Below, in pieces: positions 7,521 through 13,127 of a DNA stretch of 17,622 bases; positions within the stretch are counted from its first letter, which is position 1; the number at the start of each line of letters is the position of its first letter. A model generated the notes under the pieces. That model made no database searches. It was given only the letters and a program-made list of their open reading frames with translations, and was not told the origin of the DNA. The translations under genes were made by a program, and so were the position numbers. Source of the stretch: Alphaproteobacteria bacterium (GTDB lineage Bacteria > Pseudomonadota > Alphaproteobacteria > Rickettsiales > 21-14-0-20-44-7); contig JABDBO010000018.1 of assembly GCA_013288575.1 (NCBI GenBank), forward strand, positions 1-17,622, in the 5' to 3' direction.

Positions 7521-7546
7521 CAGCCTCATAAAGCCACCCCTTCGCA
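7521..7546 (-). repeat. Degenerate copy of the tRNA-Ser 5' end
   Basis: Read on the minus strand, TGCGAAGGGGTGGC, a short variable stretch, then GAGGCTG resembles the start of the intact tRNA (TGCGGAGGGGTGGC, then GAGAGGCTG). It lies about 70-95 nt upstream of the tRNA 5' end. It cannot fold as a tRNA and has no matching acceptor 3' strand nearby, so it is a broken copy. Confidence 0.5.
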
Positions 7547-7556
7547 CTCGCGTAGA

Positions 7557-7625
7557 TATCAGCTATCAGATGTCAGATGTCAAGCGGGAGCCGCCTACTG
7601 ATATCTGATATTTGCTTTCTGACAA
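7557..7625. repeat. Heptamer-repeat palindromic element
   Basis: The left arm is four tandem 7-mers: TATCAGC, TATCAGA, TGTCAGA, TGTCAAG (7557-7584). After a 13-nt spacer containing GGGAGCCGCC, the right arm is four 7-mers in the opposite sense: CTGATAT, CTGATAT, TTGCTTT, CTGACAA (7598-7625). The element is non-coding, between the tRNA locus and the small-gene cassette. The design matches two other elements in this window that use different words. Confidence 0.75.
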
Positions 7626-7722
7626 CTGGAGGTGTATTGAAGTTTTAGCAAATATCAAGTATATCTTAGAATCTTTCTAAAAAATCATTGTTTTCCTATA
7701 TTTAGCTGCTCCAAAAAATGTC

Positions 7723-7751
7723 TTTACAAAACTTAACAATTATGTTATATT
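7723..7751 (+). promoter_or_regulatory. Sigma70-type promoter of the small-gene cassette
   Basis: TTTACA (7723-7728) and TATATT (7746-7751) are separated by exactly 17 nt, and the -10 is preceded by TG at 7743-7744 (an extended -10). Transcription would start near 7758, about 20 nt ahead of the ATG at 7780. Confidence 0.7.
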
Positions 7752-7779
7752 AGATAAAATTTTAGGTAATTTTTAACAA

Positions 7780-8103
7780 ATGAACGCCGTGCAAAAGTCA
7801 GACACAGAACAATTTGACGAAGTTTTCAATAACATCGCCAAGTTATATGATCATGCTGAGAATATTCTAAAAACAGCATATCATGAATCTATCACCGATC
7901 ACGACCAATTTGTTGAAGAAATTGAAGGGCTTGTTAAGCAAATTGAAGAATCAGCTAACACTTTAGCCGAAGATTTTAGCCGCGTAATTGAAAGCGGAAA
8001 AGAGCCTACAAACGCAATGAAAGTAAGAGTTAGCTCGGCACTTCGCAAAGTTCTCTTATGTATTGACGAATATAGACAACGTGTTAAAGATAACAATCAA
8101 TAG
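7780..8103 (+). CDS. Unknown small helical protein (107 aa), first gene of a cassette
   Basis: An acidic, all-helical protein with heptad-like spacing of Leu, Ile and Val (residues ~15-70, for example ...VEEIEGLVKQIEESANTLAEDFSRVI...), suggesting a coiled coil or helical bundle. No signal peptide, membrane segment or catalytic motif is visible, and no family was recognised. A well-placed promoter lies upstream at 7723-7751; the ATG itself has no clear Shine-Dalgarno. The next gene starts 9 nt after this stop. The cassette is A+T-rich and runs against the direction of the genes on both sides, as expected for a transferred unit, but transfer is not proven. Confidence 0.8.
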   Translation: MNAVQKSDTEQFDEVFNNIAKLYDHAENILKTAYHESITDHDQFVEEIEGLVKQIEESANTLAEDFSRVIESGKEPTNAMKVRVSSALRKVLLCIDEYRQRVKDNNQ

Positions 8104-8112
8104 GTAAAAACA

Positions 8113-8280
8113 ATGATTGCAGCGGTACAACTAGTTCTGGAAGAATGCGAAGATACTGAATCTGACGTTTTGGTTCTCGCCAGTGATCTTGAAAAATATG
8201 GCTTTGATAAAGTGAACAAAGTCTCTTCATTGACTGACCTCATCAACCGCAAAGGCCGCGGTGGTTATAGCCGCGTTTAG
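8113..8280 (+). CDS. Unknown small protein (55 aa), second gene of the cassette
   Basis: An ATG at 8113, preceded by AGG at 8102-8104 at a suitable distance, opens a 55-codon frame ending in TAG at 8278-8280. The product begins MIAAVQLVLEECEDTESDVLV and ends in a basic, glycine-rich tail (NRKGRGGYSRV). It looks like a small helical protein with a flexible tail. No family was recognised. Support for it being real: the ribosome site, the short gap after the 107-aa gene, and the 20-nt overlap with the membrane-protein gene that follows. It is short, so a chance frame cannot be fully excluded. Confidence 0.6.
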   Translation: MIAAVQLVLEECEDTESDVLVLASDLEKYGFDKVNKVSSLTDLINRKGRGGYSRV

Positions 8281-8596
8281 TTTATTCGTGCGCGAAGAAC
8301 TCACAAAATCTGAAGAAAAAATCCTCGCCCAAGCTAAGAAAAGAGGCGTTATTGAAGTTGGCGATCATAATTCCGGGAAAGTTATTATAATTGGTGCCTT
8401 GCTTTTTGCTGCTTTTGTAATTGGTGCCGAGCTTTACGATATTTTTGTCAATCACAAAACTTTTAAGCAAACCTATAATGAATATAAAAGTGAGTTATTC
8501 ATTGCTTTTCTGTATGTTATTACGACTTATTCTGGCAAATTTAGAGGAGATGCACTCAGTCTAATCAAAAAGCTCTCCACCGAAACAAAATCTTAA
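8261..8596 (+). CDS. Unknown small membrane protein (111 aa), third gene of the cassette
   Basis: The frame opens at a GTG at 8261, overlapping the 55-aa gene by 20 nt; a second in-frame GTG at 8288 would give a product starting at the REELTKSEEKILAQAKKRG helix and may be the true start. There are two hydrophobic segments, ~43-62 (IIIGALLFAAFVIGAELYDI) and ~79-92 (LFIAFLYVITTY), with a basic amphipathic helix before the first. No family was recognised. A pair of soluble helical proteins plus a small membrane protein in one tight unit is an organisation seen in some stress, toxin or defence modules, but nothing in the sequence shows which, if any, this is. It converges with the phosphomannomutase gene, 10 nt away. 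Confidence 0.7.
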   Translation: MVIAAFSLFVREELTKSEEKILAQAKKRGVIEVGDHNSGKVIIIGALLFAAFVIGAELYDIFVNHKTFKQTYNEYKSELFIAFLYVITTYSGKFRGDALSLIKKLSTETKS

Positions 8597-8606
8597 TCAA
8601 TTGCCA

Positions 8607-9959
8607 TTATTGTAAGCTAATACCACATTCATCAAGGTAATTTTCCAATGATTTTATCAATAGTTGCAGCTCTTTCTCTGATGTCGCTTCCGCTCTTGCA
8701 ACTAGTTGCGGCCCGGTGTTTGAAGCGCGTAAAAGCCACCAGCCGTGTGCGGACTCAACGCGCACGCCGTCGATAGTAATCAGCTTAAAGTTTAAAGCTT
8801 TGAGCTTTGAGGTAATCTCTTCCACGATTTTGAACTTTCGCTCTTCAGAAACAACAATCCGATATTCCGGAGTTGAGAACATTTTTGGTAATTCATCCAA
8901 CAATTCTGCCGCAGTTTTTCCGGTGCGCTGCATTACGCGCAAAAATCGCAGCGCGGCATAAATACCGTCATCATAGCCATAATATTCGTCGGCGATAAAA
9001 ATATGCGCACTCATTTCACCAGCTAGTGGCGAGTTTAATTCCTTCATTTTCGCCTTCACAAGCGAATGCCCGGTTTTCCACATAACTGGCTTGCCGCCGA
9101 GCTTTTCAATCTGGTTAAACACGGCTTGGCTGGTTTTTACATCGGCCACAATTGGCGCGCCCGGATTTTTCGCCAAAACATCTTGCGCCAGAATTGCCAA
9201 AATTTGATCGCCCCAAATTGGCCGGCCTTTGTTATCCACAATTCCAATCCGGTCGCCGTCACCATCAAAGGCAAGGCCAACATCAAGTTTATTTTTGAGA
9301 ACTAGCTCTTTTAATTGCTCCAGATTTTTTTCTACCGTTGGGTCAGGATGGTGAGATGGAAAATTCCCATCAATTTTTTCATTGATGATTTTAGCCTCAA
9401 ATTTCTTAGCCAAATCAACCGCAATTTCGCCAGTGGCGCCATTGCCTGGGTCAAAACCGATTTTAAAGGATGAATTATGAATTATGAAGGATGAAGTAAT
9501 TTTTTTTATGTATTCATCACGTAAATCTATTTCCTCAATTTTCCCATTTCTTCCTTCATCTTTCATCTTTCTTATTTCTGCTAGCGCCGCAATATCCGTA
9601 CCATGTAACGATTCTTTGCCCAGCATAATCTTAAACCCATTATCATCTTTTGGGTTGTGCGAGCCGGTGACCATAATCCCGCCATCAGAATCAAGATGAA
9701 ATACGCTGAAATAGAGTAGTGGCGTTGGCACTAGGCCCACATTTACAACATCAACTCCGCCGTCAGTTAGGCCGCGCATTAATTCATTTGAAAGTTCCGG
9801 TGAGCTTATGCGCCCGTCAAAACCCACGCAAATGCGGCCTTTGCCAACCAATGCTGCATAATTCACACCTAACTGGTAAGCATCAGCAGCAAACAGGTTT
9901 TTGCCGAATGTGCCGCGGATATCGTATTCACGAAATATTGAGGGGTTGAATTGATGCAT
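8607..9959 (-). CDS. Phosphomannomutase/phosphoglucomutase (alpha-D-phosphohexomutase family)
   Basis: The enzyme interconverts hexose 6- and 1-phosphates (mannose or glucose), feeding nucleotide-sugar synthesis for envelope polysaccharides. All four family sites are present: the phosphoserine loop TGSHNPKDDNG (98-108, Ser100), the Mg site DGDGDR (232-237), the sugar-binding loop GEMSAH (314-319; the commoner form is GEMSGH) and the phosphate-binding RASNTGPQLVAR (411-422). The length of 450 aa is normal. Substrate preference between mannose and glucose cannot be decided. Oddity: residues ~129-164, the linker between domains 1 and 2, are encoded by a heptamer repeat element and read KMKDEG... 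and TSSFIIHNSSF, although the reading frame is kept and the core motifs are intact. Confidence 0.94.
   Translation of the reverse strand: MHQFNPSIFREYDIRGTFGKNLFAADAYQLGVNYAALVGKGRICVGFDGRISSPELSNELMRGLTDGGVDVVNVGLVPTPLLYFSVFHLDSDGGIMVTGSHNPKDDNGFKIMLGKESLHGTDIAALAEIRKMKDEGRNGKIEEIDLRDEYIKKITSSFIIHNSSFKIGFDPGNGATGEIAVDLAKKFEAKIINEKIDGNFPSHHPDPTVEKNLEQLKELVLKNKLDVGLAFDGDGDRIGIVDNKGRPIWGDQILAILAQDVLAKNPGAPIVADVKTSQAVFNQIEKLGGKPVMWKTGHSLVKAKMKELNSPLAGEMSAHIFIADEYYGYDDGIYAALRFLRVMQRTGKTAAELLDELPKMFSTPEYRIVVSEERKFKIVEEITSKLKALNFKLITIDGVRVESAHGWWLLRASNTGPQLVARAEATSEKELQLLIKSLENYLDECGISLQ
9470..9573. repeat. Heptamer-repeat palindromic element inside the phosphomannomutase gene
   Basis: The left arm is tandem ATGAATT, ATGAATT, ATGAAGG, ATGAAG (9470-9496). 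The right arm carries the opposite-sense words CTTCATC, TTTCATC, TTTCTT (9554-9573). About 57 nt lie between them. The reading frame stays open through both arms and falls in an inter-domain linker. Confidence 0.7.
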
Positions 9960-9962
9960 ATA

Positions 9963-10040
9963 AGAACTTCAGAACGTTAGAACTTAGAACATTAGATTAA
10001 TTTCCTAAAGTTCTAAAGTTCTAAATTCTAATGTTCTAAA
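9963..10040. repeat. 7-8-mer palindromic element directly 3' of RNase P RNA
   Basis: The left arm reads AGAACTTC, AGAACGTT, AGAACTT, AGAACATT (9963-9993); the right arm reads CTAAAGTT, CTAAAGTT, CTAAATT, CTAATGTT, CTAA (from ~10005 to 10039). Unit lengths run 8-8-7-8 in both arms. TTAGAACATTAGA (9984-9996) pairs perfectly with TCTAATGTTCTAA (10027-10039). It fills the whole gap between rnpB and the phosphomannomutase start, so rnpB transcripts run into it. Confidence 0.78.
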
Positions 10041-10042
10041 AT

Positions 10043-10412
10043 GCAGATAGCCTGTAAGCCGGATTTTGTCTTTCATTATTGCTAACGGAGACGGCAATTC
10101 ATCTAGGATTGTAGTTACCCACAACCTCAAACGACCTACCCGCATGCTGGTCAGGAACCCAAGTTTGCATGCCTATTTGGTCTTTCTCGTAGCAGGGTTT
10201 GCCATGCCTTCGCTGTTACCAGCCAAGCGGTAAGCTCTTACCTCACCGTTTCACCTTTTCCTGGCTCTTCTCGAGAGCAGAGTCAGGTAGTCTATTCTCT
10301 GTTGCACTTTCCCTCAGGTCACCCTGGGCGGTTATTACCCGCTGCTATTTTCCTGCCGAGTCCGGACTTTCCTCGAGTTATTGCTAACGCGCTGCCGCCC
10401 GGCTATCTGCCC
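10043..10412 (-). ncRNA. rnpB: RNase P RNA, class A
   Basis: This is the catalytic RNA that trims the 5' leader from pre-tRNAs. The minus strand holds the conserved class A blocks in order: GAGGAAAGTCCGGACTC near the 5' end, GGGAAAGTGCAACAGAGA, GGTGAAACGGTGAGGTAAGAGC, GGCTGGTAACAG, CCAAATAGG, the GCGGGTAGG stretch, TAGATGAAT, and ACAAAATCCGGCTTA near the 3' end. The P1 stem is exact: GCAGATAGCC (10410-10401) pairs with GGCTATCTGC (10052-10043), which fixes both ends to within a few bases. Length is ~370 nt. The first ~10 nt overlap the end of the amidase gene, including its stop codon. A fitting promoter lies at 10417-10445. The 3' side runs straight into a palindromic repeat element. Confidence 0.97.
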
Positions 10413-11110
10413 GCTGTTTCTAGCAAATTTGCCAGGATTTGTCCACACTCATCATCCCACTGGCCATTTACCTTGTCTTGCCGCCAATGGCGCTGGAAGG
10501 CAGTGATTGCCCCCTCATCATGAAATTCATAGCCCAGCTCAACCAAAGAACTGTCATTCTTGGACTTGATCCGAGAATCCAGGATTTGTGAAGTGCGGCC
10601 CTGGATCTTCGGGTCGTAGCCCGAGGATGACAATCCTATATTATTTTTAGCCAATAATTCCCAATCAAACAACTCACCTGGATCGGCTTTGCGCTCTGGT
10701 GCAATATCGGAATGACCAACAATATTCACATCGGCAATATTATGCCGCTTTTTAATTCCGCCGCATAATTCAATAAGCGCTTTATATTGCGCATCTGTAA
10801 ATTTGCGATAGCCAAACTCATGGCCGGGGTTCACAATTTCGATTCCAATCGAATTCGCATTCACATTTCTCAAACCCCGCCAAAAACTAACCCCTGCATG
10901 CCATGCACGTTTTGATTCATCAACCAGCTGATAAACATCCCCATTTTCCTCAACCACATAATGCGCACTAACTTTAGCCTCCGCGTCACACAGCCGCGCA
11001 ATTGCCTCTGCTCCAGTTTTCATGCCGGTATAATGCAAAACAAGCAAACTAACCGGCGCATTGCGTTCATCAAAATTGGGGCTTGGGCGGTGAATTATTT
11101 TTAAAGTCAC
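10403..11110 (-). CDS. N-acetylmuramoyl-L-alanine amidase, AmpD-like (Amidase_2), with peptidoglycan-binding end
   Basis: A zinc amidase that splits the MurNAc-L-Ala bond in peptidoglycan or recycled anhydro-muropeptides. No signal peptide is seen, which favours a cytoplasmic recycling role like AmpD. Expected Zn ligands are His26 (LVLHYTG), His133 (VGHSDIAP) and Asp143 (KADPGELFDW), with Lys141 and Glu91 (IGIEIVN) at the usual catalytic positions. Residues ~196-230 resemble a small peptidoglycan-binding helix domain (ITAFQRHWRQDKVNGQWD). Between these, residues ~160-187 are encoded by a palindromic repeat element. The start is GTG at 11110, sharing its G with the upstream TAG stop (TAGTG), so translation is coupled to the J-domain gene. 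The stop codon lies within rnpB. Confidence 0.93.
   Translation of the reverse strand: MTLKIIHRPSPNFDERNAPVSLLVLHYTGMKTGAEAIARLCDAEAKVSAHYVVEENGDVYQLVDESKRAWHAGVSFWRGLRNVNANSIGIEIVNPGHEFGYRKFTDAQYKALIELCGGIKKRHNIADVNIVGHSDIAPERKADPGELFDWELLAKNNIGLSSSGYDPKIQGRTSQILDSRIKSKNDSSLVELGYEFHDEGAITAFQRHWRQDKVNGQWDDECGQILANLLETAGR
10417..10445 (-). promoter_or_regulatory. Promoter of rnpB, inside the amidase coding region
   Basis: On the minus strand, TGGACA (10445-10440) and TAGAAA (10422-10417) are 17 nt apart, with TG two bases before the -10 (extended -10). The predicted start, 5-7 nt on, coincides with the first bases of the P1 stem. This agreement is the main support. The bases also encode the last residues of the amidase. 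Confidence 0.65.
10552..10632. repeat. RPE-like palindromic element inserted in frame in the amidase gene
   Basis: Two ~32-nt arms are near-perfect inverted copies: the left opens TGTCATTCTTGGACTTGATC and runs to ...AATCCAGG; the right, read in reverse complement, opens TGTCATCCTCGGGCTACGAC and runs to ...GATCCAGG. The loop is ~17 nt. The total of 81 nt is 27 codons, so frame is kept. The sequence is of the well-known alphaproteobacterial kind related to Rickettsia palindromic elements. It encodes a polar linker (SSSGYDPKIQGRTSQ...) between the catalytic and binding domains. Confidence 0.88.
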
Positions 11111-11325
11111 TAAATTCCGCGTTTGCGCTTGATAATTTTATAGGCTTCGTTAATCGCCTGGCTTTGTTTAAGGTCGCCACCTAAATCAGGGTGGTTTTGC
11201 ATCATCAATTTGCGATAAGCGCGTTTAATTTCTTCATTGCTGCTGGTGCGCACCACACCTAAAATTTCAAAAGGTGTTGGTGATTCGCTGCCATTTAACC
11301 AATCTAAGGCTGTAGATATTCTCAT
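11110..11325 (-). CDS. Small J-domain (DnaJ-like) protein
   Basis: A 71-residue protein that is almost entirely a J-domain, the module that stimulates the ATPase of Hsp70/DnaK. Visible landmarks are the helix-I start PFEILGV (18-24), the basic helix II EEIKRAYRKLMMQN (31-44), the invariant HPD at 45-47 and helix III (SQAINEAYKIIKRKRG). It lacks the Gly/Phe, zinc and C-terminal domains of DnaJ, so it is a minimal co-chaperone; the first 17 residues may give specificity. Its ATG shares a base with the stop of the zeta-subunit gene (TAATG), and its stop overlaps the amidase start (TAGTG). Confidence 0.92.
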   Translation of the reverse strand: MRISTALDWLNGSESPTPFEILGVVRTSSNEEIKRAYRKLMMQNHPDLGGDLKQSQAINEAYKIIKRKRGI

Positions 11326-11636
11326 TATTTACCCTCCATAAAAAAATTTCTGGCGGCAATTGCCAATTCATCAACTTGCCGAAATAATTGAGTTTCACTC
11401 ACGTTAATTCCGCTCCGCGCAAAATCTTCATGCAGGCGGCGTAAAAGTGATTCTTTATCGAGCATTTCAATCACTAATTGGTCAGCGTAATCATGAGCTG
11501 CATCGCCTTGTTTTCCTAGCTTTTCTGCGGCCCACATGCCAACTTGCTTATTACGGCGGGCGCGAACTTTAAACTGAATTTCCTCATCATGGGCGAATCT
11601 ATCTTCAAACGCCTTTTCTCTTTCACTAAACTGCAT
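11325..11636 (-). CDS. F1-ATPase inhibitor zeta subunit family (DUF1476)
   Basis: A 103-aa helical protein of the DUF1476 family. In Paracoccus denitrificans the member of this family is the zeta subunit, which blocks ATP hydrolysis by the F1Fo-ATP synthase through its N-terminal inhibitory segment. The family pattern is clear: FSEREKAFEDRFAHDEEIQFK (3-23), then ARRNKQVGMWAAEKLGKQGDAAHDYA (26-51), followed by the C-terminal helices. The family is essentially alphaproteobacterial, and a zeta gene divergent from purC is a familiar alphaproteobacterial arrangement. It heads the minus-strand unit continuing into the J-domain and amidase genes. Confidence 0.93.
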   Translation of the reverse strand: MQFSEREKAFEDRFAHDEEIQFKVRARRNKQVGMWAAEKLGKQGDAAHDYADQLVIEMLDKESLLRRLHEDFARSGINVSETQLFRQVDELAIAARNFFMEGK

Positions 11637-11652
11637 AATTAAATATTTAGAG

Positions 11653-11702
11653 TTGTTATATTATTAGATCTTGATATAGCTATCTGATCAAAATATCAAC
11701 AA
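11653..11702. promoter_or_regulatory. A+T-rich inverted repeat between divergent zeta-subunit and purC genes
   Basis: TTGTTATATT (11653-11662) faces AATATCAACAA (11692-11702), with GATC on both sides of a near-palindromic GATATAGCTATC core between them. The 96-nt gap must hold promoters for both directions, so this could be an operator, but I could not place either promoter with confidence. Confidence 0.3.
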
Positions 11703-11732
11703 TGTAAATTATATTTAAACAAAAGATTTTTT

Positions 11733-12488
11733 ATGCTGCCAAAAAACCGCAAGAAGCCAATTTATGAAGGCAAAGCCAAATCATTATATGAAGGGCCGGA
11801 ACCGGGAACGCTGATCCAGCATTTTAAAGATGATGCAACTGCTTTCAATAACGCCAAGAAAGGCACTATCACCGGCAAGGGCGTAATCAACAACCGCATT
11901 TCCGAATTCCTCTTTACACGTTTGGGTGATATCGGCATTCCAACTCACTTCATTAAAAACCTCAATATGCGCGAGCAGCTGGTTCGCCACTTGGAAATTA
12001 TTCCGCTCGAAGTAGTTGTGCGCAACATTGCAGCCGGCAGCTTATCTAAACGCGTTGGCGTGCCAGATGGCACAATTTTGCTCAGTCCAATCATCGAGTT
12101 TTATTATAAAGATGACAAATTGGGTGATCCATTGGTCAACGAAGACCACATCATCAACTTCGGCTGGGCCAGTGCGGAAGAATTAGACATTTTGCGCTCA
12201 CTCGCACAACGCATCAATGATTTTCTCTCTGGTTTATTCATCGGCTCAAAGCTGAAACTGGTAGATTTCAAAATGGAATTTGGCCGTTATACAATGGAAG
12301 AGCAGGGCATTATGCAAATTATGCTCGCTGATGAAATTTCACCTGATACCTGCCGCTTGTGGGATTATGACACCAACGAAAAAATGGATAAAGACCGCTT
12401 CCGCCAAAACCTCGGCGGCGAAGCTGAAGCTTACCAGGAAGTTGCGAAACGCTTAGGCCTAATCATCAACCCAAACGAAGCAAAATAG
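11733..12488 (+). CDS. purC: Phosphoribosylaminoimidazole-succinocarboxamide synthase (SAICAR synthetase)
   Basis: The enzyme joins CAIR and aspartate with ATP to make SAICAR in de novo purine synthesis. The length of 251 aa is normal. Recognisable blocks: IYEGKAKSLYEG (10-21) at the ATP site, TAFNNAKKGTITGKGVINN (36-54), PLEVVVRNIAAGSLSKRVG (91-109) and ADEISPDTCRLWD (199-211), the signature near the C-terminus. The ATG at 11733 follows an A/T-rich leader without a clear Shine-Dalgarno. It begins a plus-strand unit: the lipoprotein gene follows one base after the stop, then purS and purQ. Composition and codon use fit the other housekeeping genes. Confidence 0.96.
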   Translation: MLPKNRKKPIYEGKAKSLYEGPEPGTLIQHFKDDATAFNNAKKGTITGKGVINNRISEFLFTRLGDIGIPTHFIKNLNMREQLVRHLEIIPLEVVVRNIAAGSLSKRVGVPDGTILLSPIIEFYYKDDKLGDPLVNEDHIINFGWASAEELDILRSLAQRINDFLSGLFIGSKLKLVDFKMEFGRYTMEEQGIMQIMLADEISPDTCRLWDYDTNEKMDKDRFRQNLGGEAEAYQEVAKRLGLIINPNEAK

Positions 12489-12489
12489 C

Positions 12490-12870
12490 ATGAAATATTT
12501 CGCTCTCATCTCAGTCTTGATAATCTCATCATGCACTTGGATGGGCCAGCAAACTCATGCGTTTAACCAATGGGCTGATTGTCACATGCCAACTTCTGAT
12601 GGCACGCGCCTTGATTGTGAAAAAAACCAGCCGCAACAACCAATGCCGCCAGCGCAAAACTACCAAGATTACCAAAATTATCAGCCAACCCCGCCAATGC
12701 CCGGCCAACCTGTTCCGCAGAATGGCAAGCAGGCGCCAACTGATGATTTTCCGGATGAATATCAGCACGTAAAACCAGGCGCTGCTACGCCTGGAATGCC
12801 AGGAATGGGTGAAATGCCGGGCATGGGCGGACCAGATTCTGAATCAATGATTCCGGCACCGCCGATTTAA
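12490..12870 (+). CDS. Pro/Gly/Met/Gln-rich lipoprotein of unknown function
   Basis: A 126-aa protein with a lipoprotein signal: a hydrophobic start and the lipobox IISSC with Cys15 as the lipid-bearing residue. The mature part begins TWMGQQTHAFNQWADCHMPTS and includes a second Cys at 31; from residue ~45 on it is low-complexity, rich in Pro, Gln, Asn, Tyr and then Gly-Met-Pro (PGMPGMGEMPGMGG). The composition suggests a disordered, surface- or periplasm-exposed tail. The start lies one base past the purC stop, so it is surely co-transcribed, and there are 20 nt before purS. No family was recognised, and nothing links it to purine synthesis beyond position. Confidence 0.8.
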   Translation: MKYFALISVLIISSCTWMGQQTHAFNQWADCHMPTSDGTRLDCEKNQPQQPMPPAQNYQDYQNYQPTPPMPGQPVPQNGKQAPTDDFPDEYQHVKPGAATPGMPGMGEMPGMGGPDSESMIPAPPI

Positions 12871-12890
12871 CTATAACATAACGAACCTAT

Positions 12891-13127
12891 ATGAAAGCAA
12901 AAGTATACGTAACACTAAAAAACGGCGTCCTTGATCCACAAGGCCAGGCGATTTCCAAATCAATCAAAAACCTTGATATCAAAGGCATCAAAGAGGTGCG
13001 CCAGGGCAAATATTTTGAGTTGGAGCTTGATAGCGCCGATAACGCGGAAGAAAAAATCAAGAAAGCCTGCGAAAGCGTGCTTGCCAATACCGTAATCGAA
13101 AATTTCAGGTTCGAACTGGTTGGCTAG
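12891..13127 (+). CDS. purS: Phosphoribosylformylglycinamidine synthase subunit PurS
   Basis: A 78-aa small subunit that bridges PurQ and small PurL in the three-part FGAM synthase. Family features are the opening strand KAKVYVTLKNGVLDPQGQAI (2-21), the IKEVRQGKYFELEL strand pair (33-46) and the closing C-terminal strand (VIENFRFELV). Presence of a separate PurS implies that this organism uses the PurSQL form rather than the single large PurL. No purL is found in the window. The stop abuts the ATG of an unrelated membrane-protein gene (TAGATG), which separates purS from purQ. Confidence 0.94.
   Translation: MKAKVYVTLKNGVLDPQGQAISKSIKNLDIKGIKEVRQGKYFELELDSADNAEEKIKKACESVLANTVIENFRFELVG

Larger units (their letters stand above)
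7193..7779. other. 587-nt region without a protein gene: tRNA-Ser locus with partial tRNA copies and repeats
   Basis: No coding frame here is convincing. The region holds, from left to right, a 21-bp copy of the tRNA 3' end, a GGGAGC-TTTA-GCTCCC hairpin (7234-7249), a long hairpin next to the tRNA, the intact tRNA-Ser, an inverted copy of its D-arm stretch (GGCTGAAGGC, 7477-7486), a degenerate copy of its 5' end, a heptamer repeat element and finally the promoter of the small-gene cassette. Each is listed separately. The 7626-7722 stretch is A+T-rich with nothing further that I can name. Confidence 0.6.

Noticed and set aside
10199..10523. Two open frames of 62 and 73 codons on the plus strand
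   Set aside because: They lie antisense to RNase P RNA and the amidase end and show no protein-like features.
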